The notes under the pieces: model-generated | The model's input: the letters and a program-made list of their open reading frames with translations, nothing else | What the model was told of the DNA's origin: nothing | Database searches by the model: none | Assembly (NCBI GenBank): GCA_017396925.1 | Contig: JAFQKM010000255.1 | Span: 1-24,272, forward strand | Origin: Clostridia bacterium | Lineage (GTDB): Bacteria; Bacillota; Clostridia; Oscillospirales; Butyricicoccaceae | Direction of reading: 5' to 3' | DNA length: 24,272 nt | In this document: positions 9,962 to 16,451 of the stretch, in pieces | How the letters are laid out: each line of letters starts with the position of its first letter | Numbering within the stretch: the first letter of the stretch is position 1 | Translations under genes and position numbers: made by a program

Positions 9962-10828
9962 TTATAAATAAAGGATCTTGCCTGCAAACAGCACGATCAG
10001 CACCCAGATTCCGGGCGAGAAGAAGGCCGAAGCCACCGCTTTGCCAAGAGGTGCTCGCCTGATGCGGGGCACACGTCCCTTTTCGACCAGACGCTCGAGG
10101 CGGCCCATGGCCAGAAACAGAAATACAAAGAACAGAACAACAACCGTCAGGAGGAAATACTCCCACAGACCGACGGCGGCATATTTCTGCAGCATAAAGC
10201 CCACAACAAAGGTCAGGGTGTTATTGATCATGTGGGCCAGCACAGCCGACCAGACCGAACCGGTGATGTAGGTCATGTAAGCATAGACCAGGCCGCAGGC
10301 AAAGGGACCGATCAGATTGGTCAGATCACCGTGAACCAGTGCAAAGCTGAGCGCCGAGATCAGCATGGCCGACCAGAAGCTTCCGCCCTCAAGGGCCGGC
10401 AGCAGGGCACCGCGGAAGAAAAGCTCTTCCAGCAGGGCGGGCAGCAGCACCGAAATACAGAGGATCATCCAAAGCGGCTGTTCACCGATGGCCAGTGTGC
10501 TCTGCACAGTATATTCGCCTGAAAAGAGGCGCGCAACGCCCCAGTTGAGCAGAAAGCTCATGAAGGCCAGTGTGATGGCCATCAGCACGGTAAAGGTCAG
10601 CCAGCGCAGGCGCATGGGCGCAAAGCGATAGGCCATACCCTCGCTTCCCTTTCCCATGACCAGCAGGAGAACAAAGGGAAAAAGAAAGGCAGCAGCCATG
10701 GTCATGCCATAGACCGGCAGACCGGCCGAAACATAGCCGTTGTTGACTGCATACTGGAAACCCAGCAGAATGAGCAGGACAAAGGCGGGCATAAAGCCTG
10801 CCGTAACGGTCAGCTTATCTTTATTCAA
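9962..10828 (-). CDS. CPBP-family intramembrane glutamic endopeptidase (first copy)
   Basis: A 288-residue protein with about eight hydrophobic helices. The CPBP (ABI/CAAX protease) motifs are all present: EELFFR at residues 134-139, a histidine in FALVHGD (H166) and HMINN at 199-203. The family includes Rce1-like prenyl-protein proteases and bacteriocin-immunity or signalling proteases in bacterial membranes; the substrate here is unknown. The start chosen is TTG at 10826-10828, which overlaps the tmk stop codon. It lies 7 bases after GAGGTG, a ribosome binding site formed from the last codons of tmk. An ATG 36 bases downstream is the alternative but has a poor site. The long charged cytoplasmic C-terminus (EKGRVPRIRRAPLG) precedes a final helix. 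Confidence 0.85.
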   Translation of the reverse strand: MNKDKLTVTAGFMPAFVLLILLGFQYAVNNGYVSAGLPVYGMTMAAAFLFPFVLLLVMGKGSEGMAYRFAPMRLRWLTFTVLMAITLAFMSFLLNWGVARLFSGEYTVQSTLAIGEQPLWMILCISVLLPALLEELFFRGALLPALEGGSFWSAMLISALSFALVHGDLTNLIGPFACGLVYAYMTYITGSVWSAVLAHMINNTLTFVVGFMLQKYAAVGLWEYFLLTVVVLFFVFLFLAMGRLERLVEKGRVPRIRRAPLGKAVASAFFSPGIWVLIVLFAGKILYL

Positions 10829-11483
10829 GGCCCAGCACCTCGCCGATCTCGGCCATGATTTCACGGTGGATCTGCTCGATCGATTTGACCTCGCCGTTTT
10901 CACCGCAATAAATGTGGGTCCAGCCGAACTTCTCGCATACGTCCAGCGCATTGGCACGGCACTTTTCCAGATAAGCATGATCCTGCTCGTGGATATCGCC
11001 GGTATCGCCCTGGCGCTTCTGAATCAGCTTGAAGGTCAGCTCGGAAGGCATGTCCAGAAAGATGACCTTGTCGGGCGCAGGCAGGCCCATCAGATTGTAT
11101 TCAAAATCGAAGAGCCACTGCAGATAGGCATCCCGTGCCTCCCCTTCCAGCTTGCTCGCCTGATGAACGGCGTTGGAGGTGGTGTAGCGGTCGGCAATGA
11201 CAATGCCGCCGGCTTCATAGAAATCCTTCCACTCGGTTTTGAAGGAAGCATAACGGTCGACCGTAAAGAAGGTCGATGCCGCATAGGGGTTGACAGCGTT
11301 GGGATCACTGCCGAACTCGCCGCCCAGATACATCTTCAACAGGGTCGACGAGGGATTGTCGTAGCGCGGGAAGGTCAGTTTCTTATAAGGCAGGCCCTTT
11401 TCCTCCAGCAGCTTGCAGATCATCGCCGTCTGGGTGGCCTTACCGCTGCCGTCGGTGCCTTCAATGACGATAAACTTAGCCAT
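10821..11483 (-). CDS. tmk: Thymidylate kinase (dTMP kinase)
   Basis: A 220-residue P-loop kinase. The Walker A loop is GTDGSGKATQ (residues 9-18), and the nucleoside-binding DRY motif is ADRYTTSNAVHQ (about residues 96-107). The lid region reads KRQGDTGDIHEQD near 155-168. It phosphorylates dTMP to dTDP in the cytoplasm. The ATG overlaps the end of thyX by 8 bases, with GAGG 8 bases upstream. Since ThyX makes dTMP, the two consecutive steps of dTTP synthesis are co-translated. The sequence looks closer to the clostridial subgroup than to E. coli Tmk. A general deoxynucleoside kinase is a weaker alternative, disfavoured by the neighbour. Confidence 0.9.
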   Translation of the reverse strand: MAKFIVIEGTDGSGKATQTAMICKLLEEKGLPYKKLTFPRYDNPSSTLLKMYLGGEFGSDPNAVNPYAASTFFTVDRYASFKTEWKDFYEAGGIVIADRYTTSNAVHQASKLEGEARDAYLQWLFDFEYNLMGLPAPDKVIFLDMPSELTFKLIQKRQGDTGDIHEQDHAYLEKCRANALDVCEKFGWTHIYCGENGEVKSIEQIHREIMAEIGEVLGLE

Positions 11484-12234
11484 TGAACTTGCCTCGCTCT
11501 CTGACTTCGGCCATTTTGCCGCAGGTCATCTTGCCTTCGGGGCAGGGACCCTTAAGGCAGGCAGGGCCGGCATTCTTAAAGAGAATGGGGGCCTCTTTGC
11601 GGCAGATAGCCAGCATCTGCCATGCCAGCTCACGGATCTCCCACTGGGCGCGGTTACAGCAGCGCAGCTTGAAGAAGTTATACAGCGAACGGACATTCAT
11701 GGTCATCATGATCTTGGTCTCGCAGGCATTGGGCAAAACGAAGCGTGCATCCTCGTTGGCCTTCTTGCGGGCCTTGGTCTTGTTGCCGGGAATGTCGGGG
11801 CCGCCAAAGTCGGCCAGATGCTTTTCATAGAGGATATCGCTGAGCTTGTTGTAGCTCTGCTGGATCTCCTCCATGGTCTGTACAAAGAAGGCTTTAGCCG
11901 CAGGATCGTTCTCGATCTCGGGCGGAGTTACATATGTAAACTGATTCTCGGCGACATAGCGCTGAGACTGTACGCTGAAGGAAGCAATACGATGACGGGT
12001 GATCTGCGCCAGCAGCGCACGGGAGACACCTTCGATGGCAAAGGTAAAGGTGGCATGCTCGACGGGGCTTTCATGGCCCAGATCCATCAGCATCTGCAGA
12101 AAATCGGCCGTTTTTTCTTCGGTCAGGCCATCCATGATGGTGTCGGTATCGGCATGGGAATAGCAGAAACGGGCAGCAGCAGCCACCAGCTTTTCAGCCT
12201 CGGGTGTGTGGGCCAGCAGGGATACTTTCAGCAT
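11476..12234 (-). CDS. thyX: Flavin-dependent thymidylate synthase ThyX
   Basis: A 252-residue protein with the ThyX signature RHR-x-x-S-x6-SQRY at residues 80-93 (RHRIASFSVQSQRY). This alone identifies the family. ThyX methylates dUMP to dTMP using methylene-tetrahydrofolate, FAD and NADPH. The segment RCCNRAQWEIRELA near residues 190-203 is the conserved substrate-binding region. The tail (about 220-252) holds CLKGPCPEGKMTC, three cysteines outside the core. Its ATG abuts the tagA stop with no gap, and GGGGGAG within the last tagA codons supplies the ribosome binding site. It overlaps tmk by 8 bases. No ThyA is seen in the window. Confidence 0.96.
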   Translation of the reverse strand: MLKVSLLAHTPEAEKLVAAAARFCYSHADTDTIMDGLTEEKTADFLQMLMDLGHESPVEHATFTFAIEGVSRALLAQITRHRIASFSVQSQRYVAENQFTYVTPPEIENDPAAKAFFVQTMEEIQQSYNKLSDILYEKHLADFGGPDIPGNKTKARKKANEDARFVLPNACETKIMMTMNVRSLYNFFKLRCCNRAQWEIRELAWQMLAICRKEAPILFKNAGPACLKGPCPEGKMTCGKMAEVRERGKFNG

Positions 12235-12960
12235 TTATTTCTCCCCCTTGTCTTTGGATGTGAAAGCATAGACCAGATAGAGAGGCAGCCTTGCCATACG
12301 CTTGATGCGCTTGGGATCGCTGATCAGACGGTAGAACCACTCGAGACCCAGCTTGATGAAGATCTCGGGTGCGCGCTGTACATTGCCCGAAAGCACGTCC
12401 AGTGTGCCGCCGAAGCCGCCCATCAGGCTGACATTGAGCTTGTCGCGGTTGCGTGCCATAAACTGCTCCTGCTTGGGGCAGCCCAGACAGACATACAGGG
12501 CATCGGCATTGGCCTTGTTGATGATGTCGATGATCTCGGCCTCATCGCTGAAATAGCCGTTCTGTGTGCCGGCGATCTCCAGACCGGGATACTTTTCCTG
12601 CAGCTTCTGTGCGGCCTGATCGGCAACGCCGGGCTTTCCGCCAAACAGGAAAAGCTTCTTGCCGGTATTCTGCATACGGTTGGCCAGATTTTCGGCAAAC
12701 TCGCAGCCGGCGACCTTCTGACCGATGGGACGCTTGAGGATACGGGATGCATAGATAACGCCGATGCCGTCGGGCAGAACCAGCTCGGAGCTGTTGACCA
12801 GATCGCGCAGCTCGGCATTCTTCATGCAGTCGAGGCCGATCTCGGCATTGGGGGTGACGACACGGCACTTTGTGCCGTTGTTGATGTGTTCCATCGCCTT
12901 GTCGACCGCCTGCTCCATGGTCAGGTTATCGAAGGCGACGCCCATAATGTCTTTACGCAT
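12235..12960 (-). CDS. tagA: WecG/TagA/CpsF-family glycosyltransferase (probable N-acetylmannosaminyltransferase)
   Basis: A 241-residue GT26 protein. Family landmarks are VVTPNAEI (residues 34-41), VLPDGIGV (61-68, with Asp64 at the place of the proposed catalytic aspartate of TagA), FGGKPG (106-111), CLGCPKQEQF (158-167) and the C-terminal LGLEWFYRLISDP (205-217). In Gram-positives TagA adds ManNAc from UDP-ManNAc to undecaprenyl-PP-GlcNAc, the committed step of wall teichoic acid linkage synthesis. It acts at the inner membrane face. The start is ATG 12958-12960 with AGAGGAGAG 6 bases upstream, inside the gap after the CPBP gene. tagO and wecB, which make its acceptor and donor, lie 4-7 kb away. 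A related polymer or exopolysaccharide role is possible. Confidence 0.88.
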   Translation of the reverse strand: MRKDIMGVAFDNLTMEQAVDKAMEHINNGTKCRVVTPNAEIGLDCMKNAELRDLVNSSELVLPDGIGVIYASRILKRPIGQKVAGCEFAENLANRMQNTGKKLFLFGGKPGVADQAAQKLQEKYPGLEIAGTQNGYFSDEAEIIDIINKANADALYVCLGCPKQEQFMARNRDKLNVSLMGGFGGTLDVLSGNVQRAPEIFIKLGLEWFYRLISDPKRIKRMARLPLYLVYAFTSKDKGEK

Positions 12961-12976
12961 ACTTTTCTCTCCTCTG

Positions 12977-13834
12977 TTATGACTTGCCGGAAGCCGACTT
13001 TGTTCCGCTGCGGAAGAAGAAGACGGCGCCCAGTGCAAAAACAACTGCACTGGCAGCAAAGATGGTTTTTGTGGTATCGGGCGATGCAAAAATCGCATCG
13101 TAAAGGGGGCTTGCCATGAAGCTCATCAGATTGAAGCCGGCATGGGCAGCAATTGCACCGCGCAAGCTGCCGGTTTTCATAACGACCAGACCCATAACGG
13201 TACCGGTGATCATAGCGCTGGTCGACGCCGCACCGCCGGCGTGCATCGATGCAAAGACGAAGGCCTGACAGATCAACGCGCCCATCGGGCTCATGATGCG
13301 GCGGAATCTCGAAAAGATCAGGCCGCGGAAAATGTATTCTTCAAAAAAGCTGGAAAACAGAACGATGGCAACAAACTGCAGCCAGCGCGGCTCGGTATTG
13401 GCCGAAAGAACATCGGCGCCGTTGGCCACAAAGGCTTCAAAGGGGGTGGCCTTGCCGCCCAGCAGCTCCATCAGAATGGCAGCCCACAGGCATCCGCCGG
13501 CACCCATGACAGCACCCCAGAAGGCCTCTGCACCCGAAACCGACTTATCCAGCCCATCGACCAGAACCAGCGGCGTATTGCCTGTTCTGCGGCGGCGCAT
13601 CCAAAGGACGACCGACAGCAGCAGATAGGTAACGATAATCATACGGTAGCTGTTCTGCGCCAGCAGTTCGAACATGGCTTCCATCATTTCCAGATCGCTC
13701 ATGCCGGCCGTCATGGTCAATGCACCGGAAGAGGTCAGCACCAGCACTTCGGCGCCCATCTGGCAGAGAAGCAGCCGGATATAGAAGCCGATGGCTTCGC
13801 GCAAATATTTGAATCTTTCGTTCAGTTCGTTCAT
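12977..13834 (-). CDS. CPBP-family intramembrane glutamic endopeptidase (second copy)
   Basis: A 285-residue multi-helix membrane protein. The catalytic motifs are FFEEYIFRG (Glu165, Glu166, Arg170), FASMHAG (His198) and HAGFN (231-235). It is not a close copy of the other CPBP protein at 9962-10828; similarity is limited to these motifs. The start chosen is the ATG at 13832-13834 with GAGG 5 bases upstream. A TTG 21 bases further up is in frame but lacks a ribosome binding site. It is the first gene of the leftward block and precedes tagA by 16 bases. Substrate and role are unknown. The C-terminus ends with a basic, serine-rich tail after the last helix. Confidence 0.85.
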   Translation of the reverse strand: MNELNERFKYLREAIGFYIRLLLCQMGAEVLVLTSSGALTMTAGMSDLEMMEAMFELLAQNSYRMIIVTYLLLSVVLWMRRRRTGNTPLVLVDGLDKSVSGAEAFWGAVMGAGGCLWAAILMELLGGKATPFEAFVANGADVLSANTEPRWLQFVAIVLFSSFFEEYIFRGLIFSRFRRIMSPMGALICQAFVFASMHAGGAASTSAMITGTVMGLVVMKTGSLRGAIAAHAGFNLMSFMASPLYDAIFASPDTTKTIFAASAVVFALGAVFFFRSGTKSASGKS

Positions 13835-13872
13835 AATTTCCTCGATTTCCGCCAAACATACGCATGATTGGC

Positions 13873-13878
13873 ATTATA
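13873..13878 (-). promoter_or_regulatory. Candidate -10 element for the leftward CPBP-tagA-thyX-tmk block
   Basis: A perfect TATAAT read leftward lies 39 bases before the CPBP ATG. No good -35 is visible at 16-18 bases, and there is no extended TGn. It is the only reasonable promoter element in this divergent gap. Confidence 0.4.
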
Positions 13879-13951
13879 GTTAGTTTATCATTTTTCACGC
13901 ATAAATTCAATATAAAAGCCTACAAAAGGCCACCCTTTCGGCACGCCCTTC

Positions 13952-13980
13952 TTGCACGATTATACCCCTTTTGTTATAAT
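13952..13980 (+). promoter_or_regulatory. Sigma-A-type promoter for nth
   Basis: TTGCAC (13952-13957), a 17-base spacer and a perfect TATAAT (13975-13980) read rightward. The nth ATG follows about 80 bases downstream. This is the cleanest promoter in the window. Confidence 0.8.
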
Positions 13981-14060
13981 GAAGAAACAGGGAACGGCAA
14001 AGGTTTTCGCAAAGTTTACTTTTGCCCTCTCTATCCCCTACAGAAAGGATCGATCTGCTT

Positions 14061-14717
14061 ATGCGTAAAAAAGAAAAAGCCGCCATCGTGGTCGATCGCC
14101 TCAAGGCCATTTACCCCGACAGCTGCTCGCTGGAAGCTACCAAAGATTACGAACTGCTTTTCGCCACCCGTCTGGCTGCCCAGTGCACCGATGCACGTGT
14201 AAATGTGGTTACAGCCGTTTTATATGACAAATATCCCACCCTCGAAGCCCTGGCTGCCGCCACCGAAGATGAGATCGCCGAGATCGTCAAGCCCTGCGGC
14301 CTTTTCCGCACCAAGGCCCGCGACATCCATCTTGGCGCCAACAAGCTGATTCAGGACTTCGGCGGCCGCGTGCCCGACACCATGGAAGAACTGCTGACCA
14401 TCCCCGGCGTCGGCAGAAAAACCGCCAACCTGATTCTTTCCGATATTTTCGGCCACCCTGCCATCGTCGCCGATACCCACTGCATGCGCATCGCCGGAAA
14501 GCTGGGCCTGACCGACAGCGGCCGTGATCCCTATAAGGTTGAAATGGACCTTAAAAAGATCGTCGAACCGGTCGAACAGGCCTCCCTGTGCCACCGTTTT
14601 GTTCATTTCGGCCGTGATATCTGCACAGCACGCAGCCCCAAGTGCGAGATCTGCCCCCTGTCGGATCTTTGCCGCGAGTATCAGAACAATATCAAAAAAA
14701 CAAAAAAGAGCAAATAA
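14061..14717 (+). CDS. nth: Endonuclease III (DNA glycosylase/AP lyase)
   Basis: A 218-residue protein. The helix-hairpin-helix motif TIPGVGRKTANLIL carries the catalytic lysine at position 120, and VADTH carries the catalytic aspartate at 138. Both have the same numbers as in E. coli Nth. The 4Fe-4S cluster ligands are C188-x6-C195-x2-C198-x5-C204. It removes oxidised pyrimidines and nicks the AP site. The start is the ATG at 14061; an in-frame TTG at 14022 has no ribosome binding site, whereas AAAGGA precedes the ATG by 11 bases, a rather long spacing. It is a single-gene unit with its own promoter and a terminator shared with the convergent phosphodiesterase. The C-terminal tail is lysine-rich. 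Confidence 0.96.
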   Translation: MRKKEKAAIVVDRLKAIYPDSCSLEATKDYELLFATRLAAQCTDARVNVVTAVLYDKYPTLEALAAATEDEIAEIVKPCGLFRTKARDIHLGANKLIQDFGGRVPDTMEELLTIPGVGRKTANLILSDIFGHPAIVADTHCMRIAGKLGLTDSGRDPYKVEMDLKKIVEPVEQASLCHRFVHFGRDICTARSPKCEICPLSDLCREYQNNIKKTKKSK

Positions 14718-14731
14718 GCTCCAAATACAGA

Positions 14732-14765
14732 AAAAGCCTGTGATCTGAGATCACAGGCTTTTATT
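14732..14765. terminator. Bidirectional terminator between nth and the phosphodiesterase
   Basis: AAAAGCCTGTGATC, loop TGA, GATCACAGGCTTTT: a 10-bp GC-containing stem with an A run on the left and a T run on the right. It can therefore end transcription from both convergent genes (stops at 14717 and 14769). Confidence 0.9.
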
Positions 14766-14768
14766 TTC

Positions 14769-15260
14769 TTATAATTCCCGCAGCGCTTCATCGCCGAATC
14801 GGGGCATCAGACGCTTGAGCTGGCAATCGGTGCACATACCGTTTTCAAAGGTCAGAACGGCATAATACTCATTATAACGGCTCATGGTTCCGGGGTTGAG
14901 CAGCAGAACACCGGCATGCCTGGAGGCCTTCTGATAGTGGGTATGACCATAGAGGGCCACCTTGGCGCCGCGGCCGAAAGCCTCGGAGAGATAGATATCT
15001 TCGGTGCGTTTGACCGAATACCGATGGCCATGGACCATCAGCAGCTCGACGCCTGCCCAGTTATCCTGATAAAGATCGGGCTCGCTGCAGAAATAATCGC
15101 AGTTGCCTTTTACGGCCGCCCATTTCCCGGGCAGTTTCTGGCCTTTGAGGTCGTCCAGACCGTCACCGCAGAAAAGCAGCGCATCGGGCTGCTCCTGCTC
15201 GAGCATCATGCGAATGCCGTGTTTGTTGCCATGAGAGTCGCTGCAGACGCAGATCTTCAT
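14769..15260 (-). CDS. YfcE/MJ0936-type metallophosphoesterase
   Basis: A 163-residue calcineurin-like phosphoesterase of the small one-domain type. Metal ligands can be read in order: D8 and H10 (CSDSHGN), D33 (CGDGLDD), N53 (GNCD), H77 (MVHGH), and H106 with H108 (GHTH). Members hydrolyse phosphodiester model substrates in vitro; the natural substrate is usually unknown, though cyclic nucleotides or RNA 2',3'-cyclic ends have been considered. The start is the ATG at 15258-15260, with GAAGG upstream. The frame continues open for about 49 codons further up, but with no recognisable start or homology. In many Firmicutes a homologue sits beside rph and an Ham1/XTP pyrophosphatase gene; here those are absent and the gene stands alone. 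Confidence 0.92.
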   Translation of the reverse strand: MKICVCSDSHGNKHGIRMMLEQEQPDALLFCGDGLDDLKGQKLPGKWAAVKGNCDYFCSEPDLYQDNWAGVELLMVHGHRYSVKRTEDIYLSEAFGRGAKVALYGHTHYQKASRHAGVLLLNPGTMSRYNEYYAVLTFENGMCTDCQLKRLMPRFGDEALREL

Positions 15261-15291
15261 AAAAATACCTTCTTTCCGCCTGCACAGACAG

Positions 15292-15319
15292 GCAATTTTC
15301 CAAAGCCGCGGCATATATT
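15292..15319 (+). promoter_or_regulatory. Weak sigma-E-like promoter candidate for the small-protein cluster
   Basis: GCAATTT (15292-15298), a 13-base spacer and CATATATT (15312-15319) resemble the sporulation sigma-E pattern loosely. No sigma-A promoter is visible in this 88-base divergent gap. It overlaps a perfect palindrome TGATATATCA at 15321-15330 only by proximity. Confidence 0.22.
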
Positions 15320-15348
15320 GTGATATATCAACCACAGGAGGTAGATGT

Positions 15349-15630
15349 ATGCCAAACGAATACGAATCGATGGCCCGCGCCCTGATGGGCTCGCCCCAGG
15401 GGGCCAAAATTTTTCAGACGCTGGATAAGCTCAGCGCCGTATGCGCCAGCCAGAACGGACGCCAGCTGATCGCCATGCTGGCCGGCAGCGGCAGCGACGC
15501 CCTCCGGCAGGCAGCCATGGCAGCCAATGCCACCGACAAGGATCCTGCCCGCGTGCTGGTCTCCAACCTGCTGGGCACCAAGGAAGGGGCTGCACTGGTC
15601 GCCAAGACCATCGAAGTCATCGGGGTCTGA
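15349..15630 (+). CDS. Small unnamed protein with repeated [ML]-G-x-x-x-G-A segments
   Basis: A 93-residue protein that I cannot name. The start is certain: ATG 15349 follows a full AGGAGG by 7 bases. It has no signal peptide or membrane helix and is predicted helical throughout, rich in Ala, Leu and Gly. The first and last thirds look like copies: ALMGSPQGAKIF (residues 11-22) and NLLGTKEGAALV (73-84). Small clostridial proteins with SPEG-type repeats of this look are known to me only as hypothetical. It is followed 3 bases later by a second small protein and then a third, so an operon is very likely. The only cysteine is Cys32. Codon use is like its neighbours, with no sign of recent transfer. 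Confidence 0.85.
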   Translation: MPNEYESMARALMGSPQGAKIFQTLDKLSAVCASQNGRQLIAMLAGSGSDALRQAAMAANATDKDPARVLVSNLLGTKEGAALVAKTIEVIGV

Positions 15631-15633
15631 TCC

Positions 15634-16113
15634 ATGCGGGACGACACCGGTGCTCCCGACCTGAGCCAGGCGCTGGGGCTGGCTGCCGGGATCTTCTCGT
15701 CGGCCCAGGGGGATGCATCGGTGCCGCCTGCATCCCCGACGCCTGTTATGCAGACGTCCCCGGCTCCCCTGCCTTCCAATGCCGAACTGGCTGACCGTCT
15801 TGCTGAAATGATGGCCGAAAAAAGGCCTTCCCCGGCTGCCGCATCCGACCGCGCTTCTGCTGCGGCAGAAACCGAACCACCGCCCGCGAGCACCTCTGCC
15901 CTTTCGGGGTTGGACAGCCTTGCCGCCGTCCTTCCACCCCTGCTGCAGGCTCTGTCGGGCAACGGCGATCTGGTCAAACCGGAGAAACTCAATCTGGTTC
16001 GTGCCTTTCAGCCCTATCTCTCCAGCCAGCGCAGCCCGGGCATCGACCGCGCCATCCGCATGGCCAATGTGGCGCTGGCCGCCAAATCGGCCCTTTCTGT
16101 TCTGGGGAGATGA
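15634..16113 (+). CDS. Unnamed protein with Pro/Ala/Ser-rich linker and conserved-looking C-terminus
   Basis: A 159-residue protein of unknown function. Residues 8-24 and 88-108 are amphipathic helical stretches (SQALGLAAGIF; SGLDSLAAVLPPLLQAL). Between them, about residues 28-87 are low-complexity Pro/Ala/Ser. The C-terminal part (115-157) reads KPEKLNLVRAFQPYLS followed by a basic helix, IDRAIRMANVALAAKSAL. This K-x-LL-x-A-x-x-PYLS-x-x-R pattern recurs, from memory, in short unannotated clostridial proteins. No membrane helix or cysteine is seen. The ATG is 3 bases after the previous stop and has only a weak GGGGT ribosome binding site, so translation may be coupled. A third small gene follows 6 bases later. 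Confidence 0.8.
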   Translation: MRDDTGAPDLSQALGLAAGIFSSAQGDASVPPASPTPVMQTSPAPLPSNAELADRLAEMMAEKRPSPAAASDRASAAAETEPPPASTSALSGLDSLAAVLPPLLQALSGNGDLVKPEKLNLVRAFQPYLSSQRSPGIDRAIRMANVALAAKSALSVLGR

Positions 16114-16119
16114 TGTGCT

Positions 16120-16404
16120 TTGTATAACCGTTACATAAATGCCGAAGATTTTATTCCCCGTCCCACGCCGACGCAGGATGAACCGCCCAACTCGGCTGCA
16201 AATGCCGAAAGCCGCCGGAATACCCAGCCTGCCGGCGGACTTTCCGGGCTGCGTGCTCTGCTGGGCGACCGCTTCAAGCTGCCCGATCTGAGCCAGGAAA
16301 ACCTGCTGCTGTTGGCCATGGTCTATCTGCTGGTCACCGATGAAGGCGACAAGCCGGGGGATATTCTGCTGCTGATCGCAGCGCTGTTTTTACTGGGCCT
16401 ATAG
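16120..16404 (+). CDS. Small unnamed protein with two C-terminal hydrophobic segments
   Basis: A 94-residue protein. The start is inferred to be TTG at 16120, about 9 bases after GGGGAG; the nearby ATG codons lie in another frame and stop after a few codons. The N-terminal half is polar and proline-rich. Residues 39-53 (GGLSGLRALLGDRF) may form a helix. The C-terminus has two leucine-rich segments, residues 62-72 (LLLLAMVYLLV) and 82-94 (ILLLIAALFLLGL), joined by the acidic turn TDEGDKPGD. Each is too short to cross a membrane with certainty; a hairpin in the membrane is possible. Similar short clostridial proteins with a paired LLLL-turn-LLLL end exist as hypothetical proteins, from memory. 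Third and last gene of the cluster. Confidence 0.72.
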   Translation: MYNRYINAEDFIPRPTPTQDEPPNSAANAESRRNTQPAGGLSGLRALLGDRFKLPDLSQENLLLLAMVYLLVTDEGDKPGDILLLIAALFLLGL

Positions 16405-16408
16405 GAAG

Positions 16409-16439
16409 ATGACCGGAGCAGCTTGCTCCGGTCATTTTA
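16409..16439 (+). terminator. Rho-independent terminator of the small-protein cluster
   Basis: ATGACCGGAGCA, loop GCT, TGCTCCGGTCAT: a perfect 12-bp stem (16409-16420 with 16424-16435), followed by TTTAATTTG. The T run is on the right side only, so it serves the rightward cluster. The leftward gene ending at 16452 has no equally good terminator. Confidence 0.82.
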
Positions 16440-16451
16440 ATTTGTGTATTC

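Noticed and set aside
12961..13098. Longer N-terminus for TagA (46 extra residues)
   Set aside because: The extra part overlaps the CPBP gene, has no ribosome binding site and no family similarity; the ATG at 12960 has a strong site.
11413..13119. Rightward frame of about 568 codons
   Set aside because: Antisense to thyX and tagA; no recognisable domain.
13981..14060. Riboswitch or attenuator in the nth leader
   Set aside because: Only about 80 bases with one weak 6-bp repeat (GGCAAA/TTTGCC); no known aptamer core could be recognised.
15261..15407. Longer N-terminus for the phosphodiesterase
   Set aside because: The metallophosphoesterase fold begins at MKICVCSDSHG; the 49 extra codons run over the divergent control region and into the next gene.
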